A stretch of DNA of 64,000 nucleotides, from the NCBI GenBank assembly GCA_041640715.1, contig JBEPZU010000001.1:124001-188000 (forward strand), written 5' to 3'. Origin of the DNA: DSFO01 sp041640715. Lineage in GTDB: Archaea; Thermoproteota; Thermoprotei; Gearchaeales; Gearchaeaceae. Within the stretch, counting starts at the first letter, position 1; each line of letters starts with the position of its first letter. Under the pieces are notes generated by a model. That model had not been told where the DNA came from and made no database searches. It was given only the letters and a program-made list of their open reading frames with translations. Shown one piece after another: positions 33,200-41,561 of the stretch. The translations under genes were made by a program, and so were the position numbers.

Positions 33200-33541
33200 A
33201 TGACCGAGTTTAAGGTCGTTATATCGAATCCTAAAGATGGAAAATCGAAGACCGTAGTGGTTAAAGATCAACAAGCCAGGGCATTGATCGGATTGAAGAT
33301 AGGAGATGTGTTCGATGGCTTCATAATAGGAGAAAAAGGAGTGAAACTCAAGATAACTGGCGGTTCTGATAGAAGTGGTTTTCCTATGCTAGCTAGCATT
33401 CCAGGGGGTGTCAAGAAGAGCTTAATATTGAGCAGAGGGATAGGAATGAAATCAAAGGAGTATACTAGAAAAAGGAAGACAGTGAGGGGTAATATGATAA
33501 CCGAAGATACTGCACTAATCAATACCGTTATCGTAGAATAA
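33200..33541 (+). CDS. rps6e: Ribosomal protein S6e
   Basis: Small-subunit protein found in archaea and eukaryotes. The 113 residues begin FKVVISNPKDGKSKTVVVKD and contain LIGLKIGDVFDGFI, LKITGGSDRSGFPM and the basic RKRKTVRGN stretch, all conserved. The phosphorylated C-terminal tail of eukaryotic S6 is absent, as usual in archaea. It has its own TATA box directly behind aIF5B. Confidence 0.97.
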   Translation: MTEFKVVISNPKDGKSKTVVVKDQQARALIGLKIGDVFDGFIIGEKGVKLKITGGSDRSGFPMLASIPGGVKKSLILSRGIGMKSKEYTRKRKTVRGNMITEDTALINTVIVE

Positions 33542-33606
33542 ATGAGAAAATTTCATTTAATATCAATTACGAGTAATTTTAAATTTTTCCTTTAAGTTAA
33601 TTTGTT

Positions 33607-34863
33607 GTGTTCGAAGAACTAGGTCAACCTAGGTTAAATATAGGCACTTTGGGTCATGTTGATCATGGGAAAACTACATTAGTTAATGCCTTAACAGGTG
33701 TTTGGACTGCTAAGTATTCAGAAGAAATAAGAAGAGGTATGACGATAAAACTAGGCTATGCTACTGCGATAATCATGAAATGTCCCAGATGTCTTGCCCC
33801 TGATAATTATCAAACCTATTCCCTATCCAATAAGGGTAAGTGCATTCATTGTGGTTCAGATCTTATTCCTATAAGGAGAGTATCTTTCGTAGACTGTCCT
33901 GGTCACGACATGCTCATAGCTACGATGTTATCCGGTGCGGCTATAATGGACGCTGCTATTTTGGTGATAGACGCTACAGTTCCTTGCCCTCAACCTCAAA
34001 CTAGAGAACATCTTAAGACTTTGGAAATAATAGGTCTGAAGAACATCATAATAGTCCAAAACAAGTTAGATGTTGTTTCCAAAGAAAGAGCTTTAGAAAA
34101 TTACGAAGAGATAAAGAGAATGATAAACAGCACTTTCTTAGCAGAAATAAACCCTGTAGTTATACCCGTATCTGCTTTGCACAAAGCAAATCTAGATTTA
34201 GTAGTAGAATCTATTGAAACTTTTTTCCCAAATCCTCAAAAAGATGAATCTAGCCCTCCTCTGGTATACGTGGTTAGGTCCTTCGATGTAAATAAACCCG
34301 GAATTAAATATGATGAGTTAAAAGGAGGCGTAATAGGAGGTTCTATAGTGAGGGGTAAGTTAAAAGTGGGGGATGAAATAGAAATAAGGCCCGGCTATAG
34401 AATTAAAAAGGAAGGCAAGGTTGTTTATGTACCTTTAGAAACTGAAGTAGTTAGTCTGAAGAGCGATGATCTAGATTTAAAGGAAGCTGTTGCTGGAGGA
34501 TTAATAGGCATAGAAACAAATCTCGATCCTTCAATAACTAAGGGAGATCAATTAGTAGGAAGTGTAGTTAGTCTAGCCGGTAAGTCCCCTCCTTTATGGA
34601 ACAGTTTAAGGGTTAGCTATGTTTTGTTCGATAAAGTTGTAGGGACTAAAGAACCTATAAATGTCGAACCTCTAAAAGTTAAAGAAGAATTGGTCTTGAA
34701 CGTAGGGCCTGCTAGAACGATAGGCACAATTAGCTCGGTGAAGAATGATGTATTCACTATTAATCTCTCGGTACCTGTGTGCGCAGAGCTTAAAACAAAG
34801 GTGGTTATAAGCAGGAAGATTGCAGGTAAGTGGAGATTAGTAGGTTATGGAGAAATAATATGA
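33607..34863 (+). CDS. eif2g: Translation initiation factor aIF2 subunit gamma
   Basis: GTPase core of aIF2 that carries initiator tRNA and, in Crenarchaea, protects mRNA 5' ends. The 418 residues start at GTG 33607 with LNIGTLGHVDHGKTTLVNAL (G1), have a zinc knuckle CPRC...CIHC around residues 60-82, VDCPGHDMLIATML (G3) and VQNKLDVV (G4), then two beta barrels. The beta subunit lies at 2313-2741. The stop overlaps the ATG of the PIN-domain gene by 4 bases. Confidence 0.97.
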   Translation: MFEELGQPRLNIGTLGHVDHGKTTLVNALTGVWTAKYSEEIRRGMTIKLGYATAIIMKCPRCLAPDNYQTYSLSNKGKCIHCGSDLIPIRRVSFVDCPGHDMLIATMLSGAAIMDAAILVIDATVPCPQPQTREHLKTLEIIGLKNIIIVQNKLDVVSKERALENYEEIKRMINSTFLAEINPVVIPVSALHKANLDLVVESIETFFPNPQKDESSPPLVYVVRSFDVNKPGIKYDELKGGVIGGSIVRGKLKVGDEIEIRPGYRIKKEGKVVYVPLETEVVSLKSDDLDLKEAVAGGLIGIETNLDPSITKGDQLVGSVVSLAGKSPPLWNSLRVSYVLFDKVVGTKEPINVEPLKVKEELVLNVGPARTIGTISSVKNDVFTINLSVPVCAELKTKVVISRKIAGKWRLVGYGEII

Positions 34864-35240
34864 GATATCTATTTTTGGATACGAGTTTTCTTATTTCAAT
34901 GGTTGAAATAGGACGGGATTTGATAGAAGTTGGGAAAGATTATGCTAAAGAAGAACTAATACCAGCGACTTCAAGCTTCGTAGTGAAAGAACTTGGATTT
35001 TTGAGCAAAAAGAAAGATAAAATTGGCAAGATTGCAAAACTTGCTCTTGAGATTACCTCGAAGTTCAAAATATTCGAAGAATATAGCAATGTTAGCACTG
35101 ACGATTCCTTAATAGAATTGTGCTTAAATAACAACGGTATATTGGCTACTTCAGATTTGGAAATGCTGAAAAAGGCTTTAAAGAAAGGGTTGTCTGTGCT
35201 TTATTTAAGAAACGAAAGAGAATTGGTATATATTTCTTAA
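34860..35240 (+). CDS. PIN-domain nuclease (FCF1/UTP24-like)
   Basis: From ATG 34860 the product is 126 residues, a single PIN domain with the acidic residues in LFLDTSFLISM, KELGF and STDDSLIELCLNNN followed by ILATSDLEM, which together form a metal site. The family is related to eukaryotic Fcf1/Utp24, which cuts pre-rRNA. The place after aIF2 gamma is conserved in archaea and supports an rRNA-processing role rather than a VapC toxin; no antitoxin gene is next to it. An in-frame ATG ten codons upstream would overlap aIF2 gamma more and is unlikely. Confidence 0.9.
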   Translation: MRYLFLDTSFLISMVEIGRDLIEVGKDYAKEELIPATSSFVVKELGFLSKKKDKIGKIAKLALEITSKFKIFEEYSNVSTDDSLIELCLNNNGILATSDLEMLKKALKKGLSVLYLRNERELVYIS

Positions 35241-35247
35241 AATTGAA

Positions 35248-35292
35248 AACTCGGTACAGTTTTCTACTTTCGAAAGACTGAGTTAATTTTTT
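35248..35292 (+). terminator. Stem-loop with T-run after the PIN gene
   Basis: AACTCGGT (35248-35255) pairs with ACTGAGTT (35277-35284), eight pairs including one G-T wobble. Inside the loop CTTTCGAAAG is itself self-complementary. Six T follow at 35287-35292. It starts 7 bases after the PIN stop codon and ends before the TATA box of rpoE1, the position of a transcription terminator. Archaeal termination relies mainly on the T-run, so the stem may have another role such as 3' end protection. Confidence 0.5.
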
Positions 35293-35303
35293 AAACATAT
35301 AAG

Positions 35304-35312
35304 TTTTAAATA
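35304..35312 (+). promoter_or_regulatory. TATA box of rpoE1
   Basis: TTTTAAATA is centred about 32 bases upstream of the rpoE1 start TTG 35340. Between them lies GGTGAG (35329-35334), a good SD-like sequence with 5-base spacing that supports the TTG start. The promoter would serve the downstream string rpoE1-spt4-dpck-S24e-S27ae-kae1-bud32. Confidence 0.5.
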
Positions 35313-35339
35313 ATATCTCGTTTAAGTTGGTGAGCTAGA

Positions 35340-35903
35340 TTGTTTAGAGTAGTTACAGCTAAAATCACGATCGGTATACCTGCTAGAACTATAAGTCCAA
35401 AAGAGAGTCTTGATGAGGTAGTGTTAAATTTAGCTAGGAAAGAATATGAAGATAACTTCATTGAAGGGGTAGGATATATAATTGCGGTGTTATCTGCCAA
35501 AGTGCCTCGTTTCGCGGTGATCTTTCCAAGATCAGGAAGTCTTTACGTTGAGGTTGAAATCGAAATGTTAGTCTGGTATCCTGTGATAAAAGAAGTCGTA
35601 CCTGCAATAGTTTCAGCTGTAAGGGAATTCGGTTGTTTCTTAGAAATAGGACCAATAGAAGGATTGGTTCATATATCGCAGGTATTAGACGATTTCGTGA
35701 GCTATGATAAGAGAGGAATGGCTATAGTTGCAAAGAAGACTAAAAGAATTCTCACGAAACAGGCTGAAGTTAGGGCTAGGATTATATCTGTGAGTTACGG
35801 CTCTTCAGGATCTTTAAAGCTAGCTTTTACCATGAGACAACCCTTTCTAGGTAAACTTGATTGGATAAAGGAGCAGGTTGAAAAAACAGCTAAGAAGAAA
35901 TAA
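35340..35903 (+). CDS. rpoE1: DNA-directed RNA polymerase subunit E' (Rpo7)
   Basis: Stalk subunit of archaeal RNA polymerase, partner of RpoF, helping open the promoter and binding emerging RNA. The 187 residues start at TTG and have the N-terminal RNP-like tip domain (EYEDNFIEGVGYIIAVLSA) and the C-terminal S1 domain (EFGCFLEIGPIEGLVHISQV). A one-base gap separates it from spt4, the usual archaeal order. Confidence 0.96.
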   Translation: MFRVVTAKITIGIPARTISPKESLDEVVLNLARKEYEDNFIEGVGYIIAVLSAKVPRFAVIFPRSGSLYVEVEIEMLVWYPVIKEVVPAIVSAVREFGCFLEIGPIEGLVHISQVLDDFVSYDKRGMAIVAKKTKRILTKQAEVRARIISVSYGSSGSLKLAFTMRQPFLGKLDWIKEQVEKTAKKK

Positions 35904-35904
35904 C

Positions 35905-36114
35905 ATGGTCAGAAAGGCAACTTATGGATTGAAGGCTTGTCTTAATTGCAAAATGCTCTCTGATAAGAAGGAAAAAATATGTCCTAATTGTGGCAGTAAA
36001 AATTTCTCAGATGAGTGGAGTGGAATGGTAGTAATATTGAATGTCAATAAATCTCAGCTTGCTGCTTTGCTTAACATAAAAAAGGAAGGAATTTATGCAG
36101 TCAAAGTCAGATGA
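35905..36114 (+). CDS. spt4: Transcription elongation factor Spt4 (RpoE'')
   Basis: Zinc protein that pairs with Spt5 to keep RNA polymerase processive. From ATG 35905 it has 69 residues with CLNCKMLS (near residue 9) and CPNCGSKNFSDEWSG (near 24), the four-Cys zinc site and the SxxWxG motif of the family. An in-frame ATG at 35878 would add nine residues inside rpoE1 and is not needed. The 3' end overlaps the dephospho-CoA kinase start by 20 bases. Confidence 0.96.
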   Translation: MVRKATYGLKACLNCKMLSDKKEKICPNCGSKNFSDEWSGMVVILNVNKSQLAALLNIKKEGIYAVKVR

Positions 36115-36691
36115 TCTAGTTAGTTTTGAGAGCAAGGGAAAAGAAAGGCTGTTTTACATTAAGATCAATTCTAGATTTAAGGATCTAAGGAAAAAGCTCA
36201 AAAAACCCTTAGGCATGCTAATCCCTCTAGAACATCCTCAATCTACTGAATATTTAAAGGAAGTGATTGAATTGTTAAAGCCTCCCCGCATAATAGCTAT
36301 AGGGGATAGAATAAACTCCTACCTAATTGAGCTAGGTATAAAACCAGACTTAGCCATAATAGATAAAAAAGTAGAAAGAAAGGCTTTCGATTTTCTCGAT
36401 TTCTCTAAGTTTTTTGAGTACAAGGTGAAAGTGGAAAACCCTCCTGGAAAAATAAAAAAATCAGCCTATGAAGAAATTAAAATGGCCTTTAGGCATAGAA
36501 AGGCTTTGGTGGAAGTAGAAGGTGAAGAAGATCTTCTAACTTTAGTTGCTATAAAGGAAAGCGAGATTAATTCACTTGTATTATATGGCATTCCTAAGCT
36601 AGGATGTGTAGCTGTGATTTGCACAAAAAATAAAAAAGACTTCGTAGATAAAATAATCTTACTGAGTATGTATGGAAGGCAGCAAAATTAA
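36095..36691 (+). CDS. GTP-dependent dephospho-CoA kinase (DUF359 family)
   Basis: Catalyses the last step of coenzyme A synthesis, using GTP. The 198 residues match the archaeal DUF359 family: LGMLIPLEHPQSTEYLKEVI, IAIGDRINSYLIELGIKPDL and IIDKKVERKAF hold the conserved acidic residues, then VEVEGEEDLLTL and a glycine-rich YGIPKLGCVAV. The fold is related to thiamine pyrophosphokinase rather than bacterial CoaE. The gene overlaps both spt4 and S24e by 20 bases. Confidence 0.92.
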   Translation: MQSKSDDLVSFESKGKERLFYIKINSRFKDLRKKLKKPLGMLIPLEHPQSTEYLKEVIELLKPPRIIAIGDRINSYLIELGIKPDLAIIDKKVERKAFDFLDFSKFFEYKVKVENPPGKIKKSAYEEIKMAFRHRKALVEVEGEEDLLTLVAIKESEINSLVLYGIPKLGCVAVICTKNKKDFVDKIILLSMYGRQQN

Positions 36692-37037
36692 CATTTTAAG
36701 CAGTTTCGAGAATCCTTATTTCAATAGAACCGAATATTACATTGAAGTCAATCTAGAAAAGTCCAAATTTCCTTCGAGAGCGGAGTTTAGAGCTTTACTC
36801 TCGAAGCAATTGGACATACCAGAGGAATTGTTGGTGATTAAATGGATTAGAAGCGAATTTGGAGGGATTAAATGTTATGCTGAGGTGTTTGCCTATAAAG
36901 ATAAGGAAAGTTTAAAAATAGAACCTACTCACATCTTGCTAAAGCATCTTAATAAGGAAGAAAGAGCTAAGAGAATAGAAGAAATGAAGAAGAAAAAGCT
37001 AGAAGCTAAAAAGGCTAAAGAGGTATCTAAGAAATGA
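36672..37037 (+). CDS. rps24e: Ribosomal protein S24e
   Basis: Small-subunit protein. The 121 residues show INILSSFENPYFNRTEYYIE, SRAEFRALLSKQLDIPEELL and IRSEFGGIKCYAEVFAYKDK, the S24e core, and a lysine-rich C-terminal tail. It overlaps the dephospho-CoA kinase end by 20 bases, and its stop overlaps the S27ae ATG (ATGA). Confidence 0.97.
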   Translation: MEGSKINILSSFENPYFNRTEYYIEVNLEKSKFPSRAEFRALLSKQLDIPEELLVIKWIRSEFGGIKCYAEVFAYKDKESLKIEPTHILLKHLNKEERAKRIEEMKKKKLEAKKAKEVSKK

Positions 37038-37198
37038 CTTATATACACAAACTTTACGAAGTAGACTATTCAACTGGTAAAGTTAAGAGATTAAATAAGC
37101 GATGTCCTAGATGCAATGTTTTCATGGGTAGACATAATAATCCTCCTAGATGGGCTTGCGGGAAATGTGGCTATACAGAATTCATTCCTAAGAAGTAA
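37034..37198 (+). CDS. rps27ae: Ribosomal protein S27ae
   Basis: Short zinc-ribbon protein of the small subunit, 54 residues. Its reading frame has RCPRCNVFMG (Cys pair near residues 24-27) and RWACGKCGYTE (Cys pair near 42-45), exactly the S27ae layout, without the ubiquitin part seen in eukaryotes. The ATG at 37034 overlaps the S24e stop, and its TAA shares a base with the kae1 ATG. This order (S24e, S27ae, Kae1) is widely conserved in archaea. Confidence 0.96.
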   Translation: MTYIHKLYEVDYSTGKVKRLNKRCPRCNVFMGRHNNPPRWACGKCGYTEFIPKK

Positions 37199-38184
37199 TG
37201 ATTGTATTGGGGATTGAAAGCACAGCGCATACAATAGGTGTTTCTTTGGTTAGCGATGAAGGAATTTTATCTAACGTAAATTCAGTTTATATACCTCCTA
37301 AGGGTAAAGGTATACATCCTCGAGAGGCAGCTATACATCATTCTCAAGAAGCTCCAAGGGTAGTTAAGGAAGCTTTTTCTAAAGCTAATTTGAGCATAAA
37401 GGATGTCGATGCAATAGCTGTAGCGCTAGGACCAGGCTTAGGACCTTGTCTAAGGGTAGGAGCTACCATAGCTAGATATTTAGCCCTGCGTTTCTCGAAA
37501 CCTCTCGTGCCTGTGAATCATGCAATTGCTCATATAGAGATAGCAAGGTATTTGTGCAATCAAGAAGACCCTTTGATAGTTTACATAGCAGGTGGGAATA
37601 CGATAATTTCAACTTTCGTAGAAGGCAGATATAGAATATTCGGTGAAACCCAAGATATAGCTATAGGGAATGCCATAGATTTTTTGGGAAGAACAATAGG
37701 AGTAGACTATCCTGAGCTTATAAACGTAGAAAAACTAGCTCTTAAAGGAGAGAAAATCATAGAGATGCCCATACCAGTTAAGGGTCAAGATGTTTCTTAT
37801 TCAGGGTTGTTGTCTTTTGTTCTTAAATTACTAAAGGAGGGGCATAGAATTGAAGATGTTTGCTTGAGTTTCATTGAACATGCTTATGCTGCACTTTGCG
37901 AATCTGTAGAAAGAGCGTTAGCCTATACAGGTAAGAAATCTCTAGTCCTTACAGGAGGAACTGCGCGATCTATTATACTTAAGGAAAAGCTTAAATTAGC
38001 AGCGCTTGAGCATGGTGCAGATTTCGCTGTAGTGCCAGCAGAGTATGCAGGAGATCATGGTGCTATGATAGCCTATACTGGCCTATTAGCCTATAAATCC
38101 AATGTCAAAATTCCTGTCGAAGAAAGCTATGTAAAACCTATGTGGAGAATAGATGAAGTAGATATACCTTGGCGTTCAAGCTAG
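37198..38184 (+). CDS. kae1: tRNA N6-threonylcarbamoyltransferase Kae1 (KEOPS)
   Basis: Catalytic subunit of KEOPS, transferring threonylcarbamoyl to A37 of tRNAs that read ANN codons. The 328 residues start VLGIESTAHTIGVSLVSDEG, have the metal site NHAIAHIEIAR with His near 108 and 112, and VTGGTARS-like TGGTARSIILKEKL with AGDHGAMIAYTGL near the end. It is a separate gene from Bud32, unlike the fused form in many Euryarchaeota. The 3' end overlaps bud32 by 16 bases. Confidence 0.97.
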   Translation: MIVLGIESTAHTIGVSLVSDEGILSNVNSVYIPPKGKGIHPREAAIHHSQEAPRVVKEAFSKANLSIKDVDAIAVALGPGLGPCLRVGATIARYLALRFSKPLVPVNHAIAHIEIARYLCNQEDPLIVYIAGGNTIISTFVEGRYRIFGETQDIAIGNAIDFLGRTIGVDYPELINVEKLALKGEKIIEMPIPVKGQDVSYSGLLSFVLKLLKEGHRIEDVCLSFIEHAYAALCESVERALAYTGKKSLVLTGGTARSIILKEKLKLAALEHGADFAVVPAEYAGDHGAMIAYTGLLAYKSNVKIPVEESYVKPMWRIDEVDIPWRSS

Positions 38185-38831
38185 AGAAATTGTTAATGAA
38201 GGGGGCTGAAGCAGAAATCTGGAAAGGTGTATGGTTTGGTCTCGAAGCAATCTTCAAGATAAGGAAGAGTAAGCCATGGAGACACCCTTTATTAGATAGG
38301 AAGATATTAGAGAGCAGGACTTTAAAGGAGGCTAGAATCATATATTCTGCTTTCTTGCATGGTATAGATGTTCCCTTCATATATGATGTAGACAAAAACA
38401 ACTTCTCTATCGTAATGGAATACGTAAGAGGTAAGACTTTAAAGGATTTACTATCCGAAAAAAATCCTAAAATAGAGTATTTATGTGAAGAGTTGGGATC
38501 AATAGTGGCTATGTTGCATAAAATATCGATAGTTCACGGAGATCTCACACCTGCAAATGTAGTGCTGAGAGAAGAAGGTAGCTTATGCATTTTAGATTTC
38601 GGCCTAGCAGATTTCAGTAATAGAATAGAAGATAGAGGAGTGGATCTTCACTTGATGCTCAGAGCTTTAGAAAGTAGTTTTAGCTCACTACAAAATTTAT
38701 GTTTTGAGTCTTTCAAAAGAGGATATAGTAAGGTAGCTGAAAATCCCGAGTTGGTATTTGAAAAGGTCAAGGAAATAAGAAGAAGGGGTAGATATGTATT
38801 AGAAAGGAGAAGAAAATTCTATGCTTTATAA
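38169..38831 (+). CDS. bud32: KEOPS kinase/ATPase Bud32
   Basis: Small atypical kinase that works with Kae1. The 220 residues show the minimal kinase fold: KGAEAEIWKGVWFGLEAIFK with the ATP Lys, RRHP-like WRHPLLDRKILESRT, VHGDLTPANVVLREEG as catalytic loop and LCILDFGLADFS as metal loop. The start is TTG 38169 inside the end of kae1. The 3' end overlaps the converging ITPase gene by 13 bases. Confidence 0.96.
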   Translation: MAFKLEKLLMKGAEAEIWKGVWFGLEAIFKIRKSKPWRHPLLDRKILESRTLKEARIIYSAFLHGIDVPFIYDVDKNNFSIVMEYVRGKTLKDLLSEKNPKIEYLCEELGSIVAMLHKISIVHGDLTPANVVLREEGSLCILDFGLADFSNRIEDRGVDLHLMLRALESSFSSLQNLCFESFKRGYSKVAENPELVFEKVKEIRRRGRYVLERRRKFYAL

Positions 38832-39376
38832 TTTAAGTACCATTCAGCGAATTTAAAGGTGGCCTTTCCCCTATGGGAAAAATTGTTTTTTTCTTCAATA
38901 TCCATTTCTCCAAACGTCTTAGTCGAACCAACTGGCATGAAGATAGGATCGAAACCCCATCCTAGACCTCTTTTTTCATTTACTATTGAACCTATTACTT
39001 CCCCTTTGAAGATCATTTCTTTCTCAGGATCTTTATAAGCTATCACTGAAACGAAAGTTGCTTTCCTTTCTTTTTTGCCTTCCATTAGCTTGAGAATTCC
39101 TTCATTTCCTATAGACTTGAATACAAAGGAAGAATAAGGTCCAGGAAAGCCATTAAGTATATCTATGAATAGTCCTGCATCTTCGCATATTAAAGGCTTC
39201 TTTATTATCCCGTAAGCCTTCCTCGCGTAATCAAGTGCTATTTCCTCTAAGCTCTCGGACTGGATTTCAGGTAAGTTGATGTCAATTATTTCAACATCTA
39301 TTTCGAATTTTTCAAGAATAGCTCTGATCTCTTTCTCTTTGTTTTTATTCCCTGTGATTAGCGTTATGCGTTTCAT
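38819..39376 (-). CDS. XTP/dITP diphosphatase (HAM1/RdgB family)
   Basis: Removes deaminated purine nucleotides (ITP, XTP, dITP) from the pool. The 185 residues have LITGNKNKEKEIRAIL at the N-terminus, CEDAGLFIDILNGFPGPYS with the catalytic acidic residues, GLGWGFDPIFMPVGSTKTF and NFSHRGKA near the end. Length is typical. The gene faces S15 with 44 bases between starts and overlaps bud32 tail-to-tail by 13 bases. Confidence 0.96.
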   Translation of the reverse strand: MKRITLITGNKNKEKEIRAILEKFEIDVEIIDINLPEIQSESLEEIALDYARKAYGIIKKPLICEDAGLFIDILNGFPGPYSSFVFKSIGNEGILKLMEGKKERKATFVSVIAYKDPEKEMIFKGEVIGSIVNEKRGLGWGFDPIFMPVGSTKTFGEMDIEEKNNFSHRGKATFKFAEWYLNYKA

Positions 39377-39385
39377 AGCTTAAAA

Positions 39386-39397
39386 CTATTTATTTAT
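39386..39397 (+). promoter_or_regulatory. TATA box of rps15
   Basis: CTATTTATTTAT is centred about 29 bases upstream of the S15 ATG (39421), in the 44-base gap to the divergent ITPase gene. The distance predicts a very short or absent leader. The ITPase promoter must overlap the same space. Confidence 0.45.
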
Positions 39398-39420
39398 CAC
39401 CTCTTATTTATTTCAACCAT

Positions 39421-39858
39421 ATGCGTAGAAGTAGAGAGAAAGGAAAGTCCCATTCAACTAGACCTTTAACTAGGGATGAAGCTCTTTTAGCTGAGATAGA
39501 CCCTGAATACATAAAGAACAGGATAATAGAATTAGCTAAAAAAGGAATACCTCCTTCAAAAATAGGGATAATACTTAGAGATGAGGAAAGTGTTCCTTTG
39601 GTTAAACACCTATTCGGGAAAAAACTTGTGCAAATTCTTAAAGAATATGGTCTAGCTCCTCAAATACCTGAAGACTTACAAAATTTGATAAATAGAGCAA
39701 ATCGTGTAATTGAGCATCTCAAGGAACATCCTAAAGATTACAGAGCTAAGAGAGGATTGGAGGAGATAATTTCCAAAATAAACAGGTTGACAAAGTATTA
39801 CAAAAGAGAAGGGATTTTGCCTCAAGATTGGGTTCCTGGAATAAAACTACAAACATAA
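39421..39858 (+). CDS. rps15: Ribosomal protein S15
   Basis: Small-subunit protein binding the central rRNA domain. The 145 residues are of the archaeal/eukaryotic long type, with an N-terminal SREKGKSHSTRPLTRDEALL and ELAKKGIPPSKIGIILRDEE, then the S15 core ending KLNRLTKYY-like INRLTKYYKREGILPQDW. It heads a same-strand run with the DHH nuclease, pcc1 and S3ae. Confidence 0.97.
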   Translation: MRRSREKGKSHSTRPLTRDEALLAEIDPEYIKNRIIELAKKGIPPSKIGIILRDEESVPLVKHLFGKKLVQILKEYGLAPQIPEDLQNLINRANRVIEHLKEHPKDYRAKRGLEEIISKINRLTKYYKREGILPQDWVPGIKLQT

Positions 39859-39951
39859 AATACACATCAAATTTAATTCGCTGCTTTAATTTCATAGCAC
39901 AGAATTCCCCACGTTTATAACTACTTAACAATATTAGAAGAAATTAGTTAT

Positions 39952-41304
39952 ATGGAATCTTCTCGAGAATTCAAGGATATGTTAGAGGATAAGATAGTTG
40001 ATTTCTTAGATTTCATAGAGGAAGATTATCTGCCCTTTCTAATAATTGGTCATCGCGACGCGGACGGTTTGATTTCCTCTTCGATAATCGCTAAACTTCT
40101 CTATGAGAAAAAAATACCTTTTGTGTTCAGATTATTGAACAGTCTTGATGCAAAAGAGATAAAAGAAACTGCTTTTTCTAAGATAATCATAGCTGATTTT
40201 CAAGTTAAGGAAGAAATATCAAGGCTTGGAGAGAACAAAAGAATCTTGGTAATAGATCATCATCCTCCAATTGGAGATACCGAGAAATTATTAGTTATAA
40301 ACCCGTACTTAATGGGTCTTGACGGAAAATATGATTGTTGTTGTTCTACTTTAGCCTATATCCTAGTAAGCCATGTCGATGATTTCTTCATATACCTAGC
40401 TCCTTTAGCGATAGCAGGTGCTTTGGAAGATAGACAAGATTTGGATGAAAGAAGATATTTCAGGAAAATAAATAAGCTAGTTTTGGAAGAAGCTGAAGAA
40501 GCAGCTCTAATAAGCAAGAGTATGGGTTTAGTATGCTATTCTAGTTTCTCAGAAAACCTAGCAAAAGTCTTTTCCCTAATGCTAGAGCCTTTTAATATGA
40601 GAACTTTCAATGATCACGAGAAGAGCTTTAAATTCTTACTAGAATGCGGAGTAAGTAAAGAAATTTTAAATAAAAGGTTCTCGGAGCTCGATGAAAAATC
40701 GCATTCTGAGATTTTCAAGAGTTTGGCAAGAAAAATGCTTAAAGAAGGATTTGATCCAATGATCATTGAAAGGATCTATGGTTATAATTATGTAACAAAT
40801 GCTTATGGGAAATCCAAGAATTTGCGCCAAATGGCAAAAGCGATAGATTTCCTAGCAAGATCTATGAACATTGATACTTGGTTATTGGCTATATTAGAAG
40901 ATAAATTATCGAGTTTCGATTTCTCTAAATATTTCGATGAGTATATTAATTTAATACATAGGATTTTAGTGTCTGCTTTCTCTGAAAAAAAATACAAACA
41001 ATATAATAAATTCCTTCATTTCCATGTAGAAGGGAAGTATTATAATTTCATAGGAAGCTTTGCAAACTTGCTAGTTGCTAGTGATTTGAAAGGTGATGTG
41101 ATCGTTTTTTCCTCAGAAACTGAAGAAGGTCTTTTGAAGATATCTCTTAGAACTAGGAAAAAAGACATAGATTTAGGAAATATAGCCTTTTCTATTGCTA
41201 ATAAGCTAGCAGGAAATGGAGGAGGGCACAAGGACGCTGCTGGATTAATCATAGCTAGCGATAAACTTAATGATTTCCTTTCAGTCCTAGATTCAGTGTT
41301 ATGA
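39952..41304 (+). CDS. DHH-family phosphoesterase (RecJ-like nuclease)
   Basis: Probable single-strand-specific exonuclease or phosphodiesterase. The 450 residues keep all catalytic motifs: IIGHRDADGLISSSI, IIADFQ, ILVIDHHPPIGD (the DHH), GALEDRQD, and the DHHA1 motif GNGGGHKDAAGLII at the end. It therefore looks active, unlike the inactive RecJ-like partner of archaeal Cdc45 complexes. Its position between S15 and pcc1 is common in archaea. The exact substrate (DNA or RNA) cannot be decided here. It overlaps pcc1 by 4 bases. Confidence 0.88.
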   Translation: MESSREFKDMLEDKIVDFLDFIEEDYLPFLIIGHRDADGLISSSIIAKLLYEKKIPFVFRLLNSLDAKEIKETAFSKIIIADFQVKEEISRLGENKRILVIDHHPPIGDTEKLLVINPYLMGLDGKYDCCCSTLAYILVSHVDDFFIYLAPLAIAGALEDRQDLDERRYFRKINKLVLEEAEEAALISKSMGLVCYSSFSENLAKVFSLMLEPFNMRTFNDHEKSFKFLLECGVSKEILNKRFSELDEKSHSEIFKSLARKMLKEGFDPMIIERIYGYNYVTNAYGKSKNLRQMAKAIDFLARSMNIDTWLLAILEDKLSSFDFSKYFDEYINLIHRILVSAFSEKKYKQYNKFLHFHVEGKYYNFIGSFANLLVASDLKGDVIVFSSETEEGLLKISLRTRKKDIDLGNIAFSIANKLAGNGGGHKDAAGLIIASDKLNDFLSVLDSVL

Positions 41305-41561
41305 TTTTAGAACTCGTTCTATCTTTGGATTTCCCCTCAGCTGATGATGCTGAAAACGTCTTAAAAGCTCTAAGTCCAGATAATATAAAGATTCCTCCTG
41401 ATCTTAGCCTAGAGATGACTAGGAATGGGAAAAAGTTGAAAATTTTTATTAAAAGCAATAACATAAAAAGAGCAAGATCTTCCTTGGACGAGATTTTAGC
41501 CTTAATTTCCTCACTTGAAAAGTTAAATACTCTAAAGGCGAATAAGGAAGAATATGAGTAA
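41301..41561 (+). CDS. pcc1: KEOPS subunit Pcc1
   Basis: Small dimerising subunit that holds two Kae1 molecules together in KEOPS. The 86 residues fit the family: two beta strands and helices with FPSADDAENVLKALSPDN, PPDLSLEMTRNGKKLKIFIK and SSLDEILALISSLEKL. The start overlaps the DHH gene and the end overlaps S3ae by 8 bases. With kae1 and bud32 3 kb upstream, three of the four KEOPS subunits are in one region; Cgi121 was not seen. Confidence 0.9.
   Translation: MILELVLSLDFPSADDAENVLKALSPDNIKIPPDLSLEMTRNGKKLKIFIKSNNIKRARSSLDEILALISSLEKLNTLKANKEEYE

Noticed and set aside
34860..35240. PIN gene as a VapC toxin
   Set aside because: No antitoxin-sized gene lies upstream; it overlaps aIF2 gamma as the conserved FCF1-like gene does.
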